From the IMG/VR virus record IMGVR_UViG_3300032224_000783, positions 1 through 30,633 of that record: DNA of 30,633 nucleotides; one strand, written 5' to 3'. Positions 22,909-30,633 of the stretch are shown piece by piece. The position numbers were made by a program, and so were the translations under genes. This DNA comes from a virus. A model generated the notes under the pieces. That model did not search any database. It saw only the letters and a program-made list of their open reading frames with translations, and was not told where the DNA came from. Position 1 is the stretch's first letter, and every line of letters starts with the position of its first letter.

Positions 22909-24411
22909 ATGGCATTTCAACGCCCTGGGGTGTACGTCGAAGAGACCCTAAACCCTATTCAACCAGTTGTTGGAGCTAACTCTGACTCTATCGCAGCTTT
23001 TATTGGAGCAAACGACAGAGGCCCAGTTAACGTACCAACACTTGTAAGCTCTTGGAGCCAGTATGTAACAACATTTGGTTCTTGGAATTCAACAGCAGAC
23101 AACAAGTTGCCTCTTGCTGTTTACATGTTTTTCTCAAACGGTGGAAATCAGTGCTACGTAGTACGTGCTGCAAATACCGCTGTTTCTTCTACACGTTCTT
23201 TAAATGACCGTGCTGTTAGCCCATCTGCAACACTATCAATTACAGCTAAGACTCCAGGAGCTTGGGGAAATAGCATTAACATCAGTATCTCTAACTCAAT
23301 TACAACTGGGTATTTTGATTTGACTGTTTACTATGGTGGTATCACAGACGCTAATATTGTTGAACGTTTTACAGATATTAACATGACTGCTACTGATGCT
23401 CGTTATGCAATTACAACTGTAAATGCGTCATCTTTGTACGTTACACTTACTGATTTAAATTCAGGCAATACAGGTGCAACACGAAACCCTGCTGTTGTAA
23501 CTAACCAAACTATGGCTTCTGGAAGTAACGGAAACGCTCTTGCAGCATCTGACTACTCTACCTCAGCATCATCATTGGATAGCGTACTACAGTCGCTAAT
23601 CATTAATGCACCAGACCAGACTGCAGCTTCAGTTGTAAACGTTTTAATTAACTATGCAACTAACCGTGCTGACTGCTTTGTGCTTATTGATGGAGAAGAT
23701 GTTACCCCTACTACAGCCCTAGCTACTGCAGCAACATACACAGTATCTTCTTATGCAGCAGTTTATTATCCTCCACTTGTAATCTCTGACCCAACAGCAG
23801 CCCTTGGCTCATCTTCTGCTTTGACAAAGACTGTTGGAGCAGCAGCTTCTGTAGCTGGATTAATTGCTGCAACAGATGCTTCACGTGGAGTATTTAAGGC
23901 ACCTGCTGGTCTGCAAGCTCGTCTTGCTGGTGTAGTTTCTACACGTCAGCTTACCAATGCACAGCTTGATTCACTTAACTCAGCAGCGGCACCAGTAAAC
24001 GCAATTAAGTTTGTACCTGGTTCTGGTTATGTAGTTATGGGTTCACGCACTCTTAAGGGTGGATATGTTGATAAGTACGTACCAGTGCGTCGTACTCTTA
24101 TCTACCTACGCAAATCTCTTAAAGACATTACAGAGTTTGCAATCTTTGAACCTAATGATGAAGCACTATGGCGTCGTATTGAATCGACAGTCAATGGCTT
24201 CCTCACAGCATTCTGGTCACAGGGCGGCCTACGTGGCGCAACTCCTGCCCAGGCATTCTTCGTCAAAGTAGATGCTGAGAATAATCCTCAGTACCTTATC
24301 GACAACGGGGAAGTACACATTGAAGTTGGCGTTGCTCTACAGCGTCCAGCGGAATTCGTTGTAATTAAAATTGGTCAGTTTGACGGTGGAACCACCGTTA
24401 CTGTGGCATAA
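22909..24411 (+). CDS. Contractile tail sheath protein
   Basis: This 500-residue protein forms the contractile outer tube that drives the inner tube through the cell envelope. The N-terminus FQRPGVYVEETLNPIQPVVG followed by TSIAAFIGANDRGPVN-type residues and WSQYVTTFG is the standard sheath start. The middle is a variable beta domain (residues about 95-330). The C-terminus has the conserved RTL-GGYVDKYVPVRRTLIYLRKSL, FEPNDEALWRRIESTVNGFL, and IEVGVALQRPAEFVVIKIGQ. AAAGGAG at 22893-22899 precedes the ATG. Its presence defines the virus as a myovirus. Confidence 0.96.
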   Translation: MAFQRPGVYVEETLNPIQPVVGANSDSIAAFIGANDRGPVNVPTLVSSWSQYVTTFGSWNSTADNKLPLAVYMFFSNGGNQCYVVRAANTAVSSTRSLNDRAVSPSATLSITAKTPGAWGNSINISISNSITTGYFDLTVYYGGITDANIVERFTDINMTATDARYAITTVNASSLYVTLTDLNSGNTGATRNPAVVTNQTMASGSNGNALAASDYSTSASSLDSVLQSLIINAPDQTAASVVNVLINYATNRADCFVLIDGEDVTPTTALATAATYTVSSYAAVYYPPLVISDPTAALGSSSALTKTVGAAASVAGLIAATDASRGVFKAPAGLQARLAGVVSTRQLTNAQLDSLNSAAAPVNAIKFVPGSGYVVMGSRTLKGGYVDKYVPVRRTLIYLRKSLKDITEFAIFEPNDEALWRRIESTVNGFLTAFWSQGGLRGATPAQAFFVKVDAENNPQYLIDNGEVHIEVGVALQRPAEFVVIKIGQFDGGTTVTVA

Positions 24412-24425
24412 AGGAGAGCCAATAA

Positions 24426-25073
24426 ATGACAAGCAGCATCATCAATCGCTTCTCAACACTGGCGACCGACCCACTACGCTCGTTCCGATTCTATGCGGAA
24501 TTTAGCAAGTGCGATGGTCAGACAGTGTTTGATGACCGAATCCTATCAACAACAAAAACAACGCCTCCTACCACAGGCAAGTCCGAAGGTTGGGTTGGCG
24601 GCTTTAGCCAAATTTCTGGCTTGAGCATTAACACACAGGCTATCCAGTACCGTGAAGGTGGATACAACACCACTGTTCATCAGATTCCTGGTATGACCAC
24701 ATTTACACCAATCACATTCCAGCGTGGAGTTCTGTTCGGAAACGACCAGGCTATTACATGGATGCGTGGTCTATTTGCTACTACAGCTGGCGAAGGTCTT
24801 CGTCAAGGAGGTTCAACAAAGAGCTTCCGTGTAAATGTAAATATCTATGTTATGGACCATCCAAACTCTGCTGGAACTGCAGCTAATTCAAGCGCTAACG
24901 TTCCACGTATGGGATTCAAGGTTCACAACGCATGGATTTCTACACTAAACTATACAGACCTAAACGCTGCTGATGGAGCGATTCTATTTGAATCAATGTC
25001 ATTAGTACATGAAGGACTATCTGCTTTCTATACAGATGACAAGTACAACCGTAAAGACGGCGTAAAGAAGTAA
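24426..25073 (+). CDS. Tail tube protein (T4 gp19-like)
   Basis: A protein of 215 residues that polymerises into the inner tail tube inside the sheath. It shows the gp19-type pattern: FRFYAEF near the start, GFSQISGLSINTQAIQYREGG (residues about 59-79), IPGMTTFTPITFQRGVLFGN, a W-containing helix, a beta strand FRVNVNIYVMD, and a C-terminal W-x(4)-Y-x-LNAAD-ILFESMSLVHEGL, as usual for the family. AAGGAG overlaps the stop of the sheath gene. The gene order sheath, tube, chaperone, tape measure is canonical. Confidence 0.93.
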   Translation: MTSSIINRFSTLATDPLRSFRFYAEFSKCDGQTVFDDRILSTTKTTPPTTGKSEGWVGGFSQISGLSINTQAIQYREGGYNTTVHQIPGMTTFTPITFQRGVLFGNDQAITWMRGLFATTAGEGLRQGGSTKSFRVNVNIYVMDHPNSAGTAANSSANVPRMGFKVHNAWISTLNYTDLNAADGAILFESMSLVHEGLSAFYTDDKYNRKDGVKK

Positions 25074-25095
25074 TCTAATCTACTAGGAGTATAAG

Positions 25096-25890
25096 ATGTC
25101 AGACATTATTACAGACACACAACTACTTGAACAATTTGCTGCAAAGGCAATGGAGGAGCCCGCGGCGGTCATTAAGACGCGGGCACCTTCAGAGTCAGAA
25201 GTAAAATTGCCAGGTGGGTATATTGACCTTGATGGTGAACTACACACTACGGCAGAAGTTAAAGAACTGACAGGTTCTGATGAAGAGGCAGTTGCTAAAG
25301 CTGGCTCTACAGGTAAAGCACTTAACGTTCTTTTAGCAAGAGGTCTAGTCAAGATTGGCTCTAAAGAAGCCGCACCCTCTGACCTAGACGCATTGCTTTC
25401 TGGAGACAGAGATGCAATTCTTCTTGGTATTCGACGAGTAACTTTTGGTCAGACTTCAGATTTAATGGTTCGTTGTAGTTATTGTTCAGATGAACATGTT
25501 ACAACGTTAGACCTTGTTGAAGACGTTCCAGTAAGTACTTTAAAAGACCCTGAAGAAGACCGTCAATGGGAAATGAAAACTAAGCTTGGAACAGCTGTAG
25601 TTTCATTACCTAACGGTATTACACAAAAAAGACTGATGGAAAATTATGAAAAAACATCAGCCGAACTTAATACACTTTTACTAGCTGGATGTATTGTTTC
25701 ATTAGACGGCTCACCATCACTAGGAGCTTCTACAGCTTTGTCTTTAGGCATGGCTGATAGAAATAAGATTGTAGACGAAATTATTAAACGCAACCCAGGC
25801 CCACGCCTTGGGGAGGTGAAGAAAGCCTGCAAGGCATGCGGTGAAGAGATTCTCCTTCCGCTGAGCTTGCTGGATTTGTTTCGTCTATAG
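25096..25890 (+). CDS. Tail assembly chaperone, short (unshifted) product
   Basis: This 264-residue protein is read to the TAG at 25888-25890. It has a charged N-terminal third, then a T4-baseplate/chaperone-like core (LDALLSGDRDAILLGIRRVTFGQ, residues about 97-119) with a zinc-type pair CSYC (126-129) and CKAC near residues 244-247. It lies between tube and tape measure, where tail assembly chaperones that coat the tape measure during tube growth are found. In most such phages this gene carries a programmed frameshift making a longer product; see the companion entry. TAGGAG precedes the ATG. Confidence 0.8.
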   Translation: MSDIITDTQLLEQFAAKAMEEPAAVIKTRAPSESEVKLPGGYIDLDGELHTTAEVKELTGSDEEAVAKAGSTGKALNVLLARGLVKIGSKEAAPSDLDALLSGDRDAILLGIRRVTFGQTSDLMVRCSYCSDEHVTTLDLVEDVPVSTLKDPEEDRQWEMKTKLGTAVVSLPNGITQKRLMENYEKTSAELNTLLLAGCIVSLDGSPSLGASTALSLGMADRNKIVDEIIKRNPGPRLGEVKKACKACGEEILLPLSLLDLFRL

Positions 25891-26032
25891 CGAAGCAGAC
25901 TACGAAGAACTTCTAGACCAATATGAAGTTTTAACTAGAACCTTTGCAGGATGGTCTTTATCAGATATACGTGGACTATCAGTTAGAGAAAGAGCTAACT
26001 GGATGGAACGCTCTAAGAGAACAGTTAGGTAA
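25096..26032 (+). CDS. Tail assembly chaperone, +1 frameshift product (311 aa)
   Basis: Past the TAG at 25888, the +1 frame stays open to TAA at 26030-26032 and encodes VYSEADYEELLDQYEV, then TFAGWSLSDIRGLSVRERAN and WMERSKRTVR, a coherent helical segment. That extension has no ATG, GTG or TTG before its last few residues, so it is best explained as a fusion to the upstream protein. With slippage at TTT (25879-25881) the product is 262 residues plus 49. The extension fills the otherwise empty gap before the tape measure, exactly the layout of known chaperone frameshift pairs. A minus-2 shift would give the same frame; a sequencing error is the other alternative. Confidence 0.72.
25879..25885 (+). 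other. Candidate +1 ribosomal frameshift site TTT CGT C
   Basis: In the unshifted frame the codons are TTG TTT CGT CTA TAG. The tRNA-Phe on TTT (25879-25881) can slip one base to TTC (25880-25882), after which GTC TAT AGC is read. TTT CGT is the same motif used for the +1 shift in the influenza A PA-X protein, and a stop codon follows two codons later. Confidence 0.55.
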
Positions 26033-26040
26033 TAAGATAA

Positions 26041-28281
26041 ATGTTGAATCTACCAAGTGGTAAAGCCAACTCTATTATCTCTGACCTTGCTTCAGGAATC
26101 TCACAGTTAAGACAACAAGTACAAGGTCTTAAACAAGATACTGGAAGCTGGGTAAATGTTCTTGGTTCTGGTACTTCTAAACTTGGTGGGGCTAGCGGGG
26201 CAAGTAGCAATCAGGTTGCCCCGTACCCTAAGTTCTCTGTTGATTCTGATGGAGTAGTTAATTATCACGGAGCTACAAGCGGTGGCGGCGGACTTGTTTT
26301 TCAACAAAACGCTATACAACCATATACAAATCCTGTATATGCAGTACCTAATAATGATAATAAAAGACCTCCTCGTAATCCAATGGATTACAGAACTGCT
26401 ATGTCAACTATTGCTGTTGGCGGTATGCAGTCAATGCCTGGTACAAAAGAAGGCGTTGATTATCAGCTAGCTCTTAGCCGTATGGTGTTTTACCAACAGC
26501 AACCAGCTTTTCAACAAAAAGGTTTAGCTGGTATTGGTAGCCTTGCAGATACAGGCCCCCTTGGATACTTGCTTACCCGAGGAAATAAAGATAGAGAAAT
26601 GGCTAAAAGAGCCGCAGACGATTTAATGAAGGCTGGTACAGCTACTAATAAATTTGATGCGGTAAATGCTTACGCTACTGCTGCTCAATACGGATTGTCT
26701 GGCCCTAACATGCAGGCAATGATGATGGGCAATGCTGCTATGTCTAACTTAACCCCTGGTATTGGTCTTGAGGGTTCTACACGTGCTTATGGAGCTATGC
26801 AGCAAGCTCGTAACGTAAATATGTTGCGCGGTATTGGCATTAAGATTCGTGGTGAAGACGGTTCTATGAAACCTATGCCACAGATTATTGATGAGCTGTG
26901 GCGAAAGATTAACCGTGAAAAGGTTGGCGGTAGCCCCCTTACAGTTGATGATGTTCGTATTTCTTTGCAACCTGGTAACGCTCTTGCTTCTATGCTTGAC
27001 CAATACTTTGGTAATGACCCACTACTTCGTAAGCAGGTAGAAGATGGCCTTATCTTTAAAGCTCGTACAGGTGGCGCTGCAATTAAAGGTGGAGCAGAAG
27101 GAAAGAAAGCTGCTGAAGCAACAGGTGCAACAACCGCTGCCGTAAGTTCTTTATCACAGAGAACTGCAGAATCTACAAAAACTTTAGGTCAGGTAGCTGA
27201 CGCGCTTGCTGCTGGATTTACAGAAGGTAACCGCGCACTATCACGCGTATCTGGAATGATGAATTTCTTAGACCGTTGGACAGGTATTTTAAAACTAGCT
27301 GGTTCCATGAAGGGCTTTGGCGATGTTTTAGCCAGCGGCGGTAACTTCATGATTGGCGGCTTTAGCGCCTTGATGGGTGGCCTCAAAGGAATATTTAAAG
27401 CTGAAGGTGGACCTGTAGAAGGAAAAACTCCTTACATTGTAGGTGAGCGTGGTCCTGAATTATTTATGCCTAAAACAGATGGTCAAATTATTCCTAACCA
27501 CGACCTTAAGAACTATCCATTTCGTGATGGAAGCGGTGGACGAAATGTTGCAGCTGGCGGTTACACATCTAAGACTGGATTGAATGATAAGTCATCTCCA
27601 GATGAGTGGGCTAAGGCTATGCTTGTTGCTCTTAATGCTCCAATAAATGGAGACTCAGTAGATGCACTAAAGACATGGGCTCGCTTTGAAGGCGGGCATT
27701 ATAAGAACTCAGCATCATACAACCCATTAAATACAACCTATGGAATGCCTGGTGCAAAAGGTATGAATAGCGTTGGTGTAAAAGCCTACTCAAATTGGGA
27801 CGATGGTATTAAGGCTACAGTTGCTTCTCTTACAGGTAAGAGAGCTGATGAACGTGGCTATGCAGCAATTGTTGACGCCCTTCGTAAAGGCCAAGATAAA
27901 GATAGCATCCTTGCTGCTATTAATAAGTCTGCCTGGGTACATGGAGAAGGCAAAGCAAGTAATTACCCATTCAATGGTGCTTCAGCTGATTACAACGGTA
28001 CAAAGTATTCTGGTAAAAGCGGTGGAGCAATGAGCCAAACTGATGGCAAGTTCTCTATGCGTGAATTTTTAGAAAGCAGTAAAACAGAAAGCAAGAGTTT
28101 GCTTTCAAGTATTACAAAAGGTTCTTGGGATAATACAAAGCATGCCCCTACTGCAACTACATATAACTATGGTGGAGTAACAGTTAAGATTGATGGCTCT
28201 AGTAATCCATCAGCTACAGTCGAAGCTCTTAAAGCGGCTTTATCAAGTCAAGACACTATTACAAAGGCGGCTCAGTTCTAA
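26041..28281 (+). CDS. Tape measure protein with peptidoglycan-lytic domain
   Basis: This 746-residue protein sets tail length and is probably ejected at infection. Residues 1-450 are mostly helical, with an apolar Gly/Met-rich stretch at 405-455. Residues 455-488 carry the frequent tape-measure motif AEGGPVEGKTPYIVGERG, then PELFMPKTDGQIIPN. Residues about 520-640 resemble lysozyme-like domains of actinophage tails: WARFEGGHYKNSASYNPLNT with E550 as likely catalytic residue, then VGVKAYSNWDDGIKATVASL. The C-terminus (700-746) is a short beta/helix segment. The start lies 8 bases after the frameshift extension stop; the ribosome binding site is weak, consistent with coupling. Its stop overlaps the next start. 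Confidence 0.85.
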   Translation: MLNLPSGKANSIISDLASGISQLRQQVQGLKQDTGSWVNVLGSGTSKLGGASGASSNQVAPYPKFSVDSDGVVNYHGATSGGGGLVFQQNAIQPYTNPVYAVPNNDNKRPPRNPMDYRTAMSTIAVGGMQSMPGTKEGVDYQLALSRMVFYQQQPAFQQKGLAGIGSLADTGPLGYLLTRGNKDREMAKRAADDLMKAGTATNKFDAVNAYATAAQYGLSGPNMQAMMMGNAAMSNLTPGIGLEGSTRAYGAMQQARNVNMLRGIGIKIRGEDGSMKPMPQIIDELWRKINREKVGGSPLTVDDVRISLQPGNALASMLDQYFGNDPLLRKQVEDGLIFKARTGGAAIKGGAEGKKAAEATGATTAAVSSLSQRTAESTKTLGQVADALAAGFTEGNRALSRVSGMMNFLDRWTGILKLAGSMKGFGDVLASGGNFMIGGFSALMGGLKGIFKAEGGPVEGKTPYIVGERGPELFMPKTDGQIIPNHDLKNYPFRDGSGGRNVAAGGYTSKTGLNDKSSPDEWAKAMLVALNAPINGDSVDALKTWARFEGGHYKNSASYNPLNTTYGMPGAKGMNSVGVKAYSNWDDGIKATVASLTGKRADERGYAAIVDALRKGQDKDSILAAINKSAWVHGEGKASNYPFNGASADYNGTKYSGKSGGAMSQTDGKFSMREFLESSKTESKSLLSSITKGSWDNTKHAPTATTYNYGGVTVKIDGSSNPSATVEALKAALSSQDTITKAAQF

Positions 28282-29453
28282 TGGCAGAAACTAAAAGCAC
28301 CAATAATAAGAGCACCTCTGCGGTATCAAAACCTACAGCTTCCGATAACGCAGTTTCACGGTGGGCTAAGAATTTTGCAATCAATATTATATCGGGTGTT
28401 ACAGGTGCAAAAATTGGAGTTGCTGGCGCTGTGTCTAGTAACCCAAGTGTAAAAGCTGTATCAAATGCTATTACAAATCCTCAAGCATCTAAACAAAAAA
28501 TGCCTACTAGAGGTGAGGTTCTTGCAGAAAGAACTAAGAAACAAAAACCTGCTGCAGGGTGTTCTTTTAATTTACCTCCACACGCTTGGAGTTTGCCTGT
28601 TAGACCAATAAGTGTTATTGGTGGCGAGACTATCGCTGGTTACCCATCTAGTACTTCTGACAGCATTCATAAAGAACGTAGAGGAGCTATCTGGTGGTAC
28701 TCAACAGGTGCTGACATCAGCGCAACTGATGACACTGGACAGGTAACTACTGCAAGTGCTTTGAAAGAAGCAAACTTATCTGCAGCTCAAAAAGCAGAAC
28801 TTGCAACAAAATCAGCAAGTAGTGATGGAGAGTCCGCAGACTTTAATTATGGTTTTCAGTTCCTATGGAACCCTGAACAAATTTCTATAGCAGTTGCTAG
28901 AAACATGGATGTTACTCCGTCATCGGCAGACCGTTTACGTTCCGTTTCTGGAGCTTTTCCTGGGCAAGAAAATGTTCAATTTAGCATTGTTCTAGATAGA
29001 GTAAATGACTTTGCTGCTTTACGAGGAATTGTTGGAGCAAGGAAAAGTGACCGTGGGGCTTACCCATCTTTTAGTCAAGATTTTTTAAATCAATACCAAT
29101 ATGGAATGTCTGATTCGGCTGCATTATCAAAGATATCTATGAACCAAAAGCTTTACGAGCTATCACGTTATGGAACCTTATCTGACCTTGAATACTTGTT
29201 TAAGGCTATTAACGGTGCTGGACCAGGAACTGGCTGGGTTACATTGTTAGGAAAAAAGACTGCGGACATTGGATTCCTAAGCCCTACGCTATTAGCTTTT
29301 AGATTTGGACCAGACACACAAGAAAGCTTGTCTTTTGTTGGGTGGATTACAAACCTATCAATTAACCATACAATGTTCACTGAAGAAATGATTCCACTAA
29401 GAACCACAGTAAACATAAGTGTGGATTGCTTTGCTGGCTCGTCGATTGTTTAG
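28281..29453 (+). CDS. Tube-initiator-like baseplate protein (CIS_tube type)
   Basis: A protein of 390 residues. Residues 1-95 are low-complexity (Ser, Thr, Lys, Ala), with an apolar section IISGVTGAKIGVAGAVS. Residues about 95-390 form a structured part with FNYGFQFLWNPEQISIAVAR, then VSGAFPGQENVQFSIVLDRVND, and at the end LSFVGWITNLSINHTMFTEE and PLRTTVNISVDC. The pattern 'F-FNPe-i' plus a final 'V-FVG-I----i--T-F---M-P-R--V-I' fits the tube-initiator domain preceding LysM in contractile injection systems (Afp7 type). Here the LysM part is the next, separate gene. TAATG overlap with the tape measure. Confidence 0.7.
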   Translation: MAETKSTNNKSTSAVSKPTASDNAVSRWAKNFAINIISGVTGAKIGVAGAVSSNPSVKAVSNAITNPQASKQKMPTRGEVLAERTKKQKPAAGCSFNLPPHAWSLPVRPISVIGGETIAGYPSSTSDSIHKERRGAIWWYSTGADISATDDTGQVTTASALKEANLSAAQKAELATKSASSDGESADFNYGFQFLWNPEQISIAVARNMDVTPSSADRLRSVSGAFPGQENVQFSIVLDRVNDFAALRGIVGARKSDRGAYPSFSQDFLNQYQYGMSDSAALSKISMNQKLYELSRYGTLSDLEYLFKAINGAGPGTGWVTLLGKKTADIGFLSPTLLAFRFGPDTQESLSFVGWITNLSINHTMFTEEMIPLRTTVNISVDCFAGSSIV

Positions 29454-29461
29454 GAGACACC

Positions 29462-29743
29462 ATGACTATCTATACAGGCTCTCGTTACGAATATTCACTT
29501 ATTGATTTCTTTTCAGTAAAACCTAGTGGAGATGAAAACCCTACAGTTTTCTACTCTATGACTGAAATGGGACTGGTTAGCTACTTTCAGCATACCTATA
29601 ATCAAGGAGAACGTTTAGACCTACTTTCCTACAGGTACTATCAAACTCCATCTTTTTGGTGGGTAATTGCCGAGTTTAATCCAGAGATATTAGATTTTAC
29701 AAACATACCTGTTGGTACTGTCTTAAGGATTCCTCGTGTCTAA
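29462..29743 (+). CDS. LysM-domain baseplate protein, 93 aa
   Basis: The start is ATG at 29462 with AGGAG at 29452-29456; an in-frame TTG at 29426 would add 12 residues inside the preceding gene and is rejected. Residues about 46-93 (NQGERLDLLSYRYYQTPSFW, then WVIAEFNPEI and IPVGTVLRIPR) are a LysM-like domain, as in the tail protein X/gp53 class. In phages this small domain staples the hub to the tail tube or contacts peptidoglycan. It is followed by an 8-base overlap with the hub gene. Confidence 0.82.
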   Translation: MTIYTGSRYEYSLIDFFSVKPSGDENPTVFYSMTEMGLVSYFQHTYNQGERLDLLSYRYYQTPSFWWVIAEFNPEILDFTNIPVGTVLRIPRV

Positions 29744-30633
29744 TTTTATTTCTGTATCTTTTCCTGATGCATCAAAGCCACCTGTGCGTGTTTATAGTGC
29801 AACTTTGTATCAAAAAAACTATGAACATGAGATGCTTAGTGTCCTTTTTAAAGACTGGAACGTTGAATATGATTCAATAAAGCCAGGTTCCCCAGTTCTG
29901 GTGGAGTTAAAGGGTACGACTTCTAGCAGGGAATTTACTGGGTACGTTCACCATATTGAACCTAACCACACACCAGGTTCCGCTTTTACAGAAGTAGTTA
30001 TGATTGGCGGCTCTTTCCCTTTAAAGCAGGCGTCTCAAAAATTATATAGAGACCACACGGCTGACCAAGTGTGCAGGGATATTGCAAAGAAGCATGGGCT
30101 ATCTTATTACGGAATCCCTCACCCACGTATCTTTGACCAGATTGCACATACTGGCAGTACCGACTGGCAGATATTAGTCCGCTTGGCAAAACAAATTGGG
30201 TACACCCTTCGTACTCAAAATACGGAACTGTACTTTGAACCTATATTAGAAGACTTTAAAAACCTTAGAACAGAGGCAAACACCTTTGTTATGAGAGCTG
30301 AGTCCCATATTTTAGGCTCTACTATCTATAACTTTAAACCTATTATTAGCGAGTCTATTGCTAATGAAGATGGGGATATGAAAGCAGCTCATGCTATTCA
30401 AGGTGTGGACAGAACGGCTAAGTCTCCCGTATCTATTACTAAACAGAAGCGCCCTAATAAAACAAAGTCCATATCTCAATATGAAATGTTTGACCGATTC
30501 AATACTAAAGTTGTTGCGCCAAATGCTGAGATTGCAGCTTTTGAAGCTGAGGCTGCAGAGCTACGAGCATCGTTCCCATACAGAGGTATGGCAACTGTTT
30601 TAGGAGAGCCAGACCTTAGACCTAATATGCCAG
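29736..30633 (+). CDS. Baseplate hub protein, gpD/VgrG-like (3'-partial)
   Basis: The reading frame opens at GTG 29736, eight bases before the end of the LysM gene, and continues to the right edge (299 codons visible). The N-terminal region (VRVYSATLYQKNYEHEMLSV, then PVLVELKGTTSSREFTGYVH) is a beta-barrel. Next comes KQASQKLYRDHTADQVCRDI, then a KHGL segment, then DWQILVRLAKQIGYTLRTQN, a pattern characteristic of the gpD/VgrG/gp27 hub family. The hub forms a trimer at the tail tip that seats the spike. A ribosome binding site AAGGATT lies just upstream at 29725-29731. The rest of the gene is outside the window. Confidence 0.85.
   Translation, partial: MSNFISVSFPDASKPPVRVYSATLYQKNYEHEMLSVLFKDWNVEYDSIKPGSPVLVELKGTTSSREFTGYVHHIEPNHTPGSAFTEVVMIGGSFPLKQASQKLYRDHTADQVCRDIAKKHGLSYYGIPHPRIFDQIAHTGSTDWQILVRLAKQIGYTLRTQNTELYFEPILEDFKNLRTEANTFVMRAESHILGSTIYNFKPIISESIANEDGDMKAAHAIQGVDRTAKSPVSITKQKRPNKTKSISQYEMFDRFNTKVVAPNAEIAAFEAEAAELRASFPYRGMATVLGEPDLRPNMP

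Noticed and set aside
25891-26040. Non-coding gap or separate small gene before the tape measure
   Set aside because: The frame is coherent but lacks a usable start codon until its last residues, so frameshift expression explains it better.
1-30633. tRNA genes, integrase, attachment sites
   Set aside because: I looked for cloverleaf-like sequence with TTC-type loops and for recombinase motifs and saw none; a covariance-model search would be decisive.

Overview
The window is one contiguous piece of a tailed double-stranded DNA virus with a contractile tail (myovirus morphotype). All recognisable genes lie on the + strand and are tightly packed, often with overlapping stop and start codons. 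The recognisable proteins are a large terminase (its beginning is cut off by the window edge), portal, scaffold, N4-gp56-type major capsid protein, tail sheath, gp19-type tail tube, tail assembly chaperone, tape measure with a cell-wall-lytic domain, and the first baseplate hub genes (the last runs off the right edge). I see no integrase, repressor, replication gene or tRNA. The host cannot be read from the window. The base composition is moderately AT-rich, and the small proteins and the muralytic tape measure resemble those of phages of aquatic actinobacteria, but this is only a suggestion.

Layout. 1-6390 is packaging and head: terminase, two small unknowns, portal, scaffold, major capsid protein and a small capsid-associated protein, closed by a clear intrinsic terminator (6409-6434). 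6498-19207 is a 12.7 kb fibre module: a connector-like protein with a C-terminal beta domain, a 946-residue collagen-like protein, a small protein with an Mtd-like N-terminus and its own collagen segment, a 1097-residue structural protein, two small fibre-associated proteins, a 1222-residue glycine-rich protein and two more small ones. It ends at a UACG-tetraloop terminator (19220-19260). 19278-21653 holds a family 2 glycosyltransferase, a probable head-tail joining protein, a small beta protein and three very small basic proteins, two of them Cys-rich, again closed by a terminator (21660-21687). 21763-30633 is the neck and tail: two small neck proteins, tail terminator-like protein, sheath, tube, chaperone, tape measure, tube-initiator-like protein, LysM protein and gpD/VgrG-like hub.

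How the parts fit together. The head genes build and fill the capsid. The neck genes join it to a sheath/tube tail whose length is set by the tape measure and whose tip can digest peptidoglycan. The fibre module supplies very long collagen-like and glycine-rich appendages, and the adjacent glycosyltransferase could decorate them. The most notable observation is a likely +1 programmed ribosomal frameshift at TTT CGT (25879-25884) in the tail assembly chaperone, giving a 264-residue and a 311-residue product. The most speculative idea with real content is that the glycosyltransferase modifies threonines of the Gly-Pro-Thr collagen repeats.
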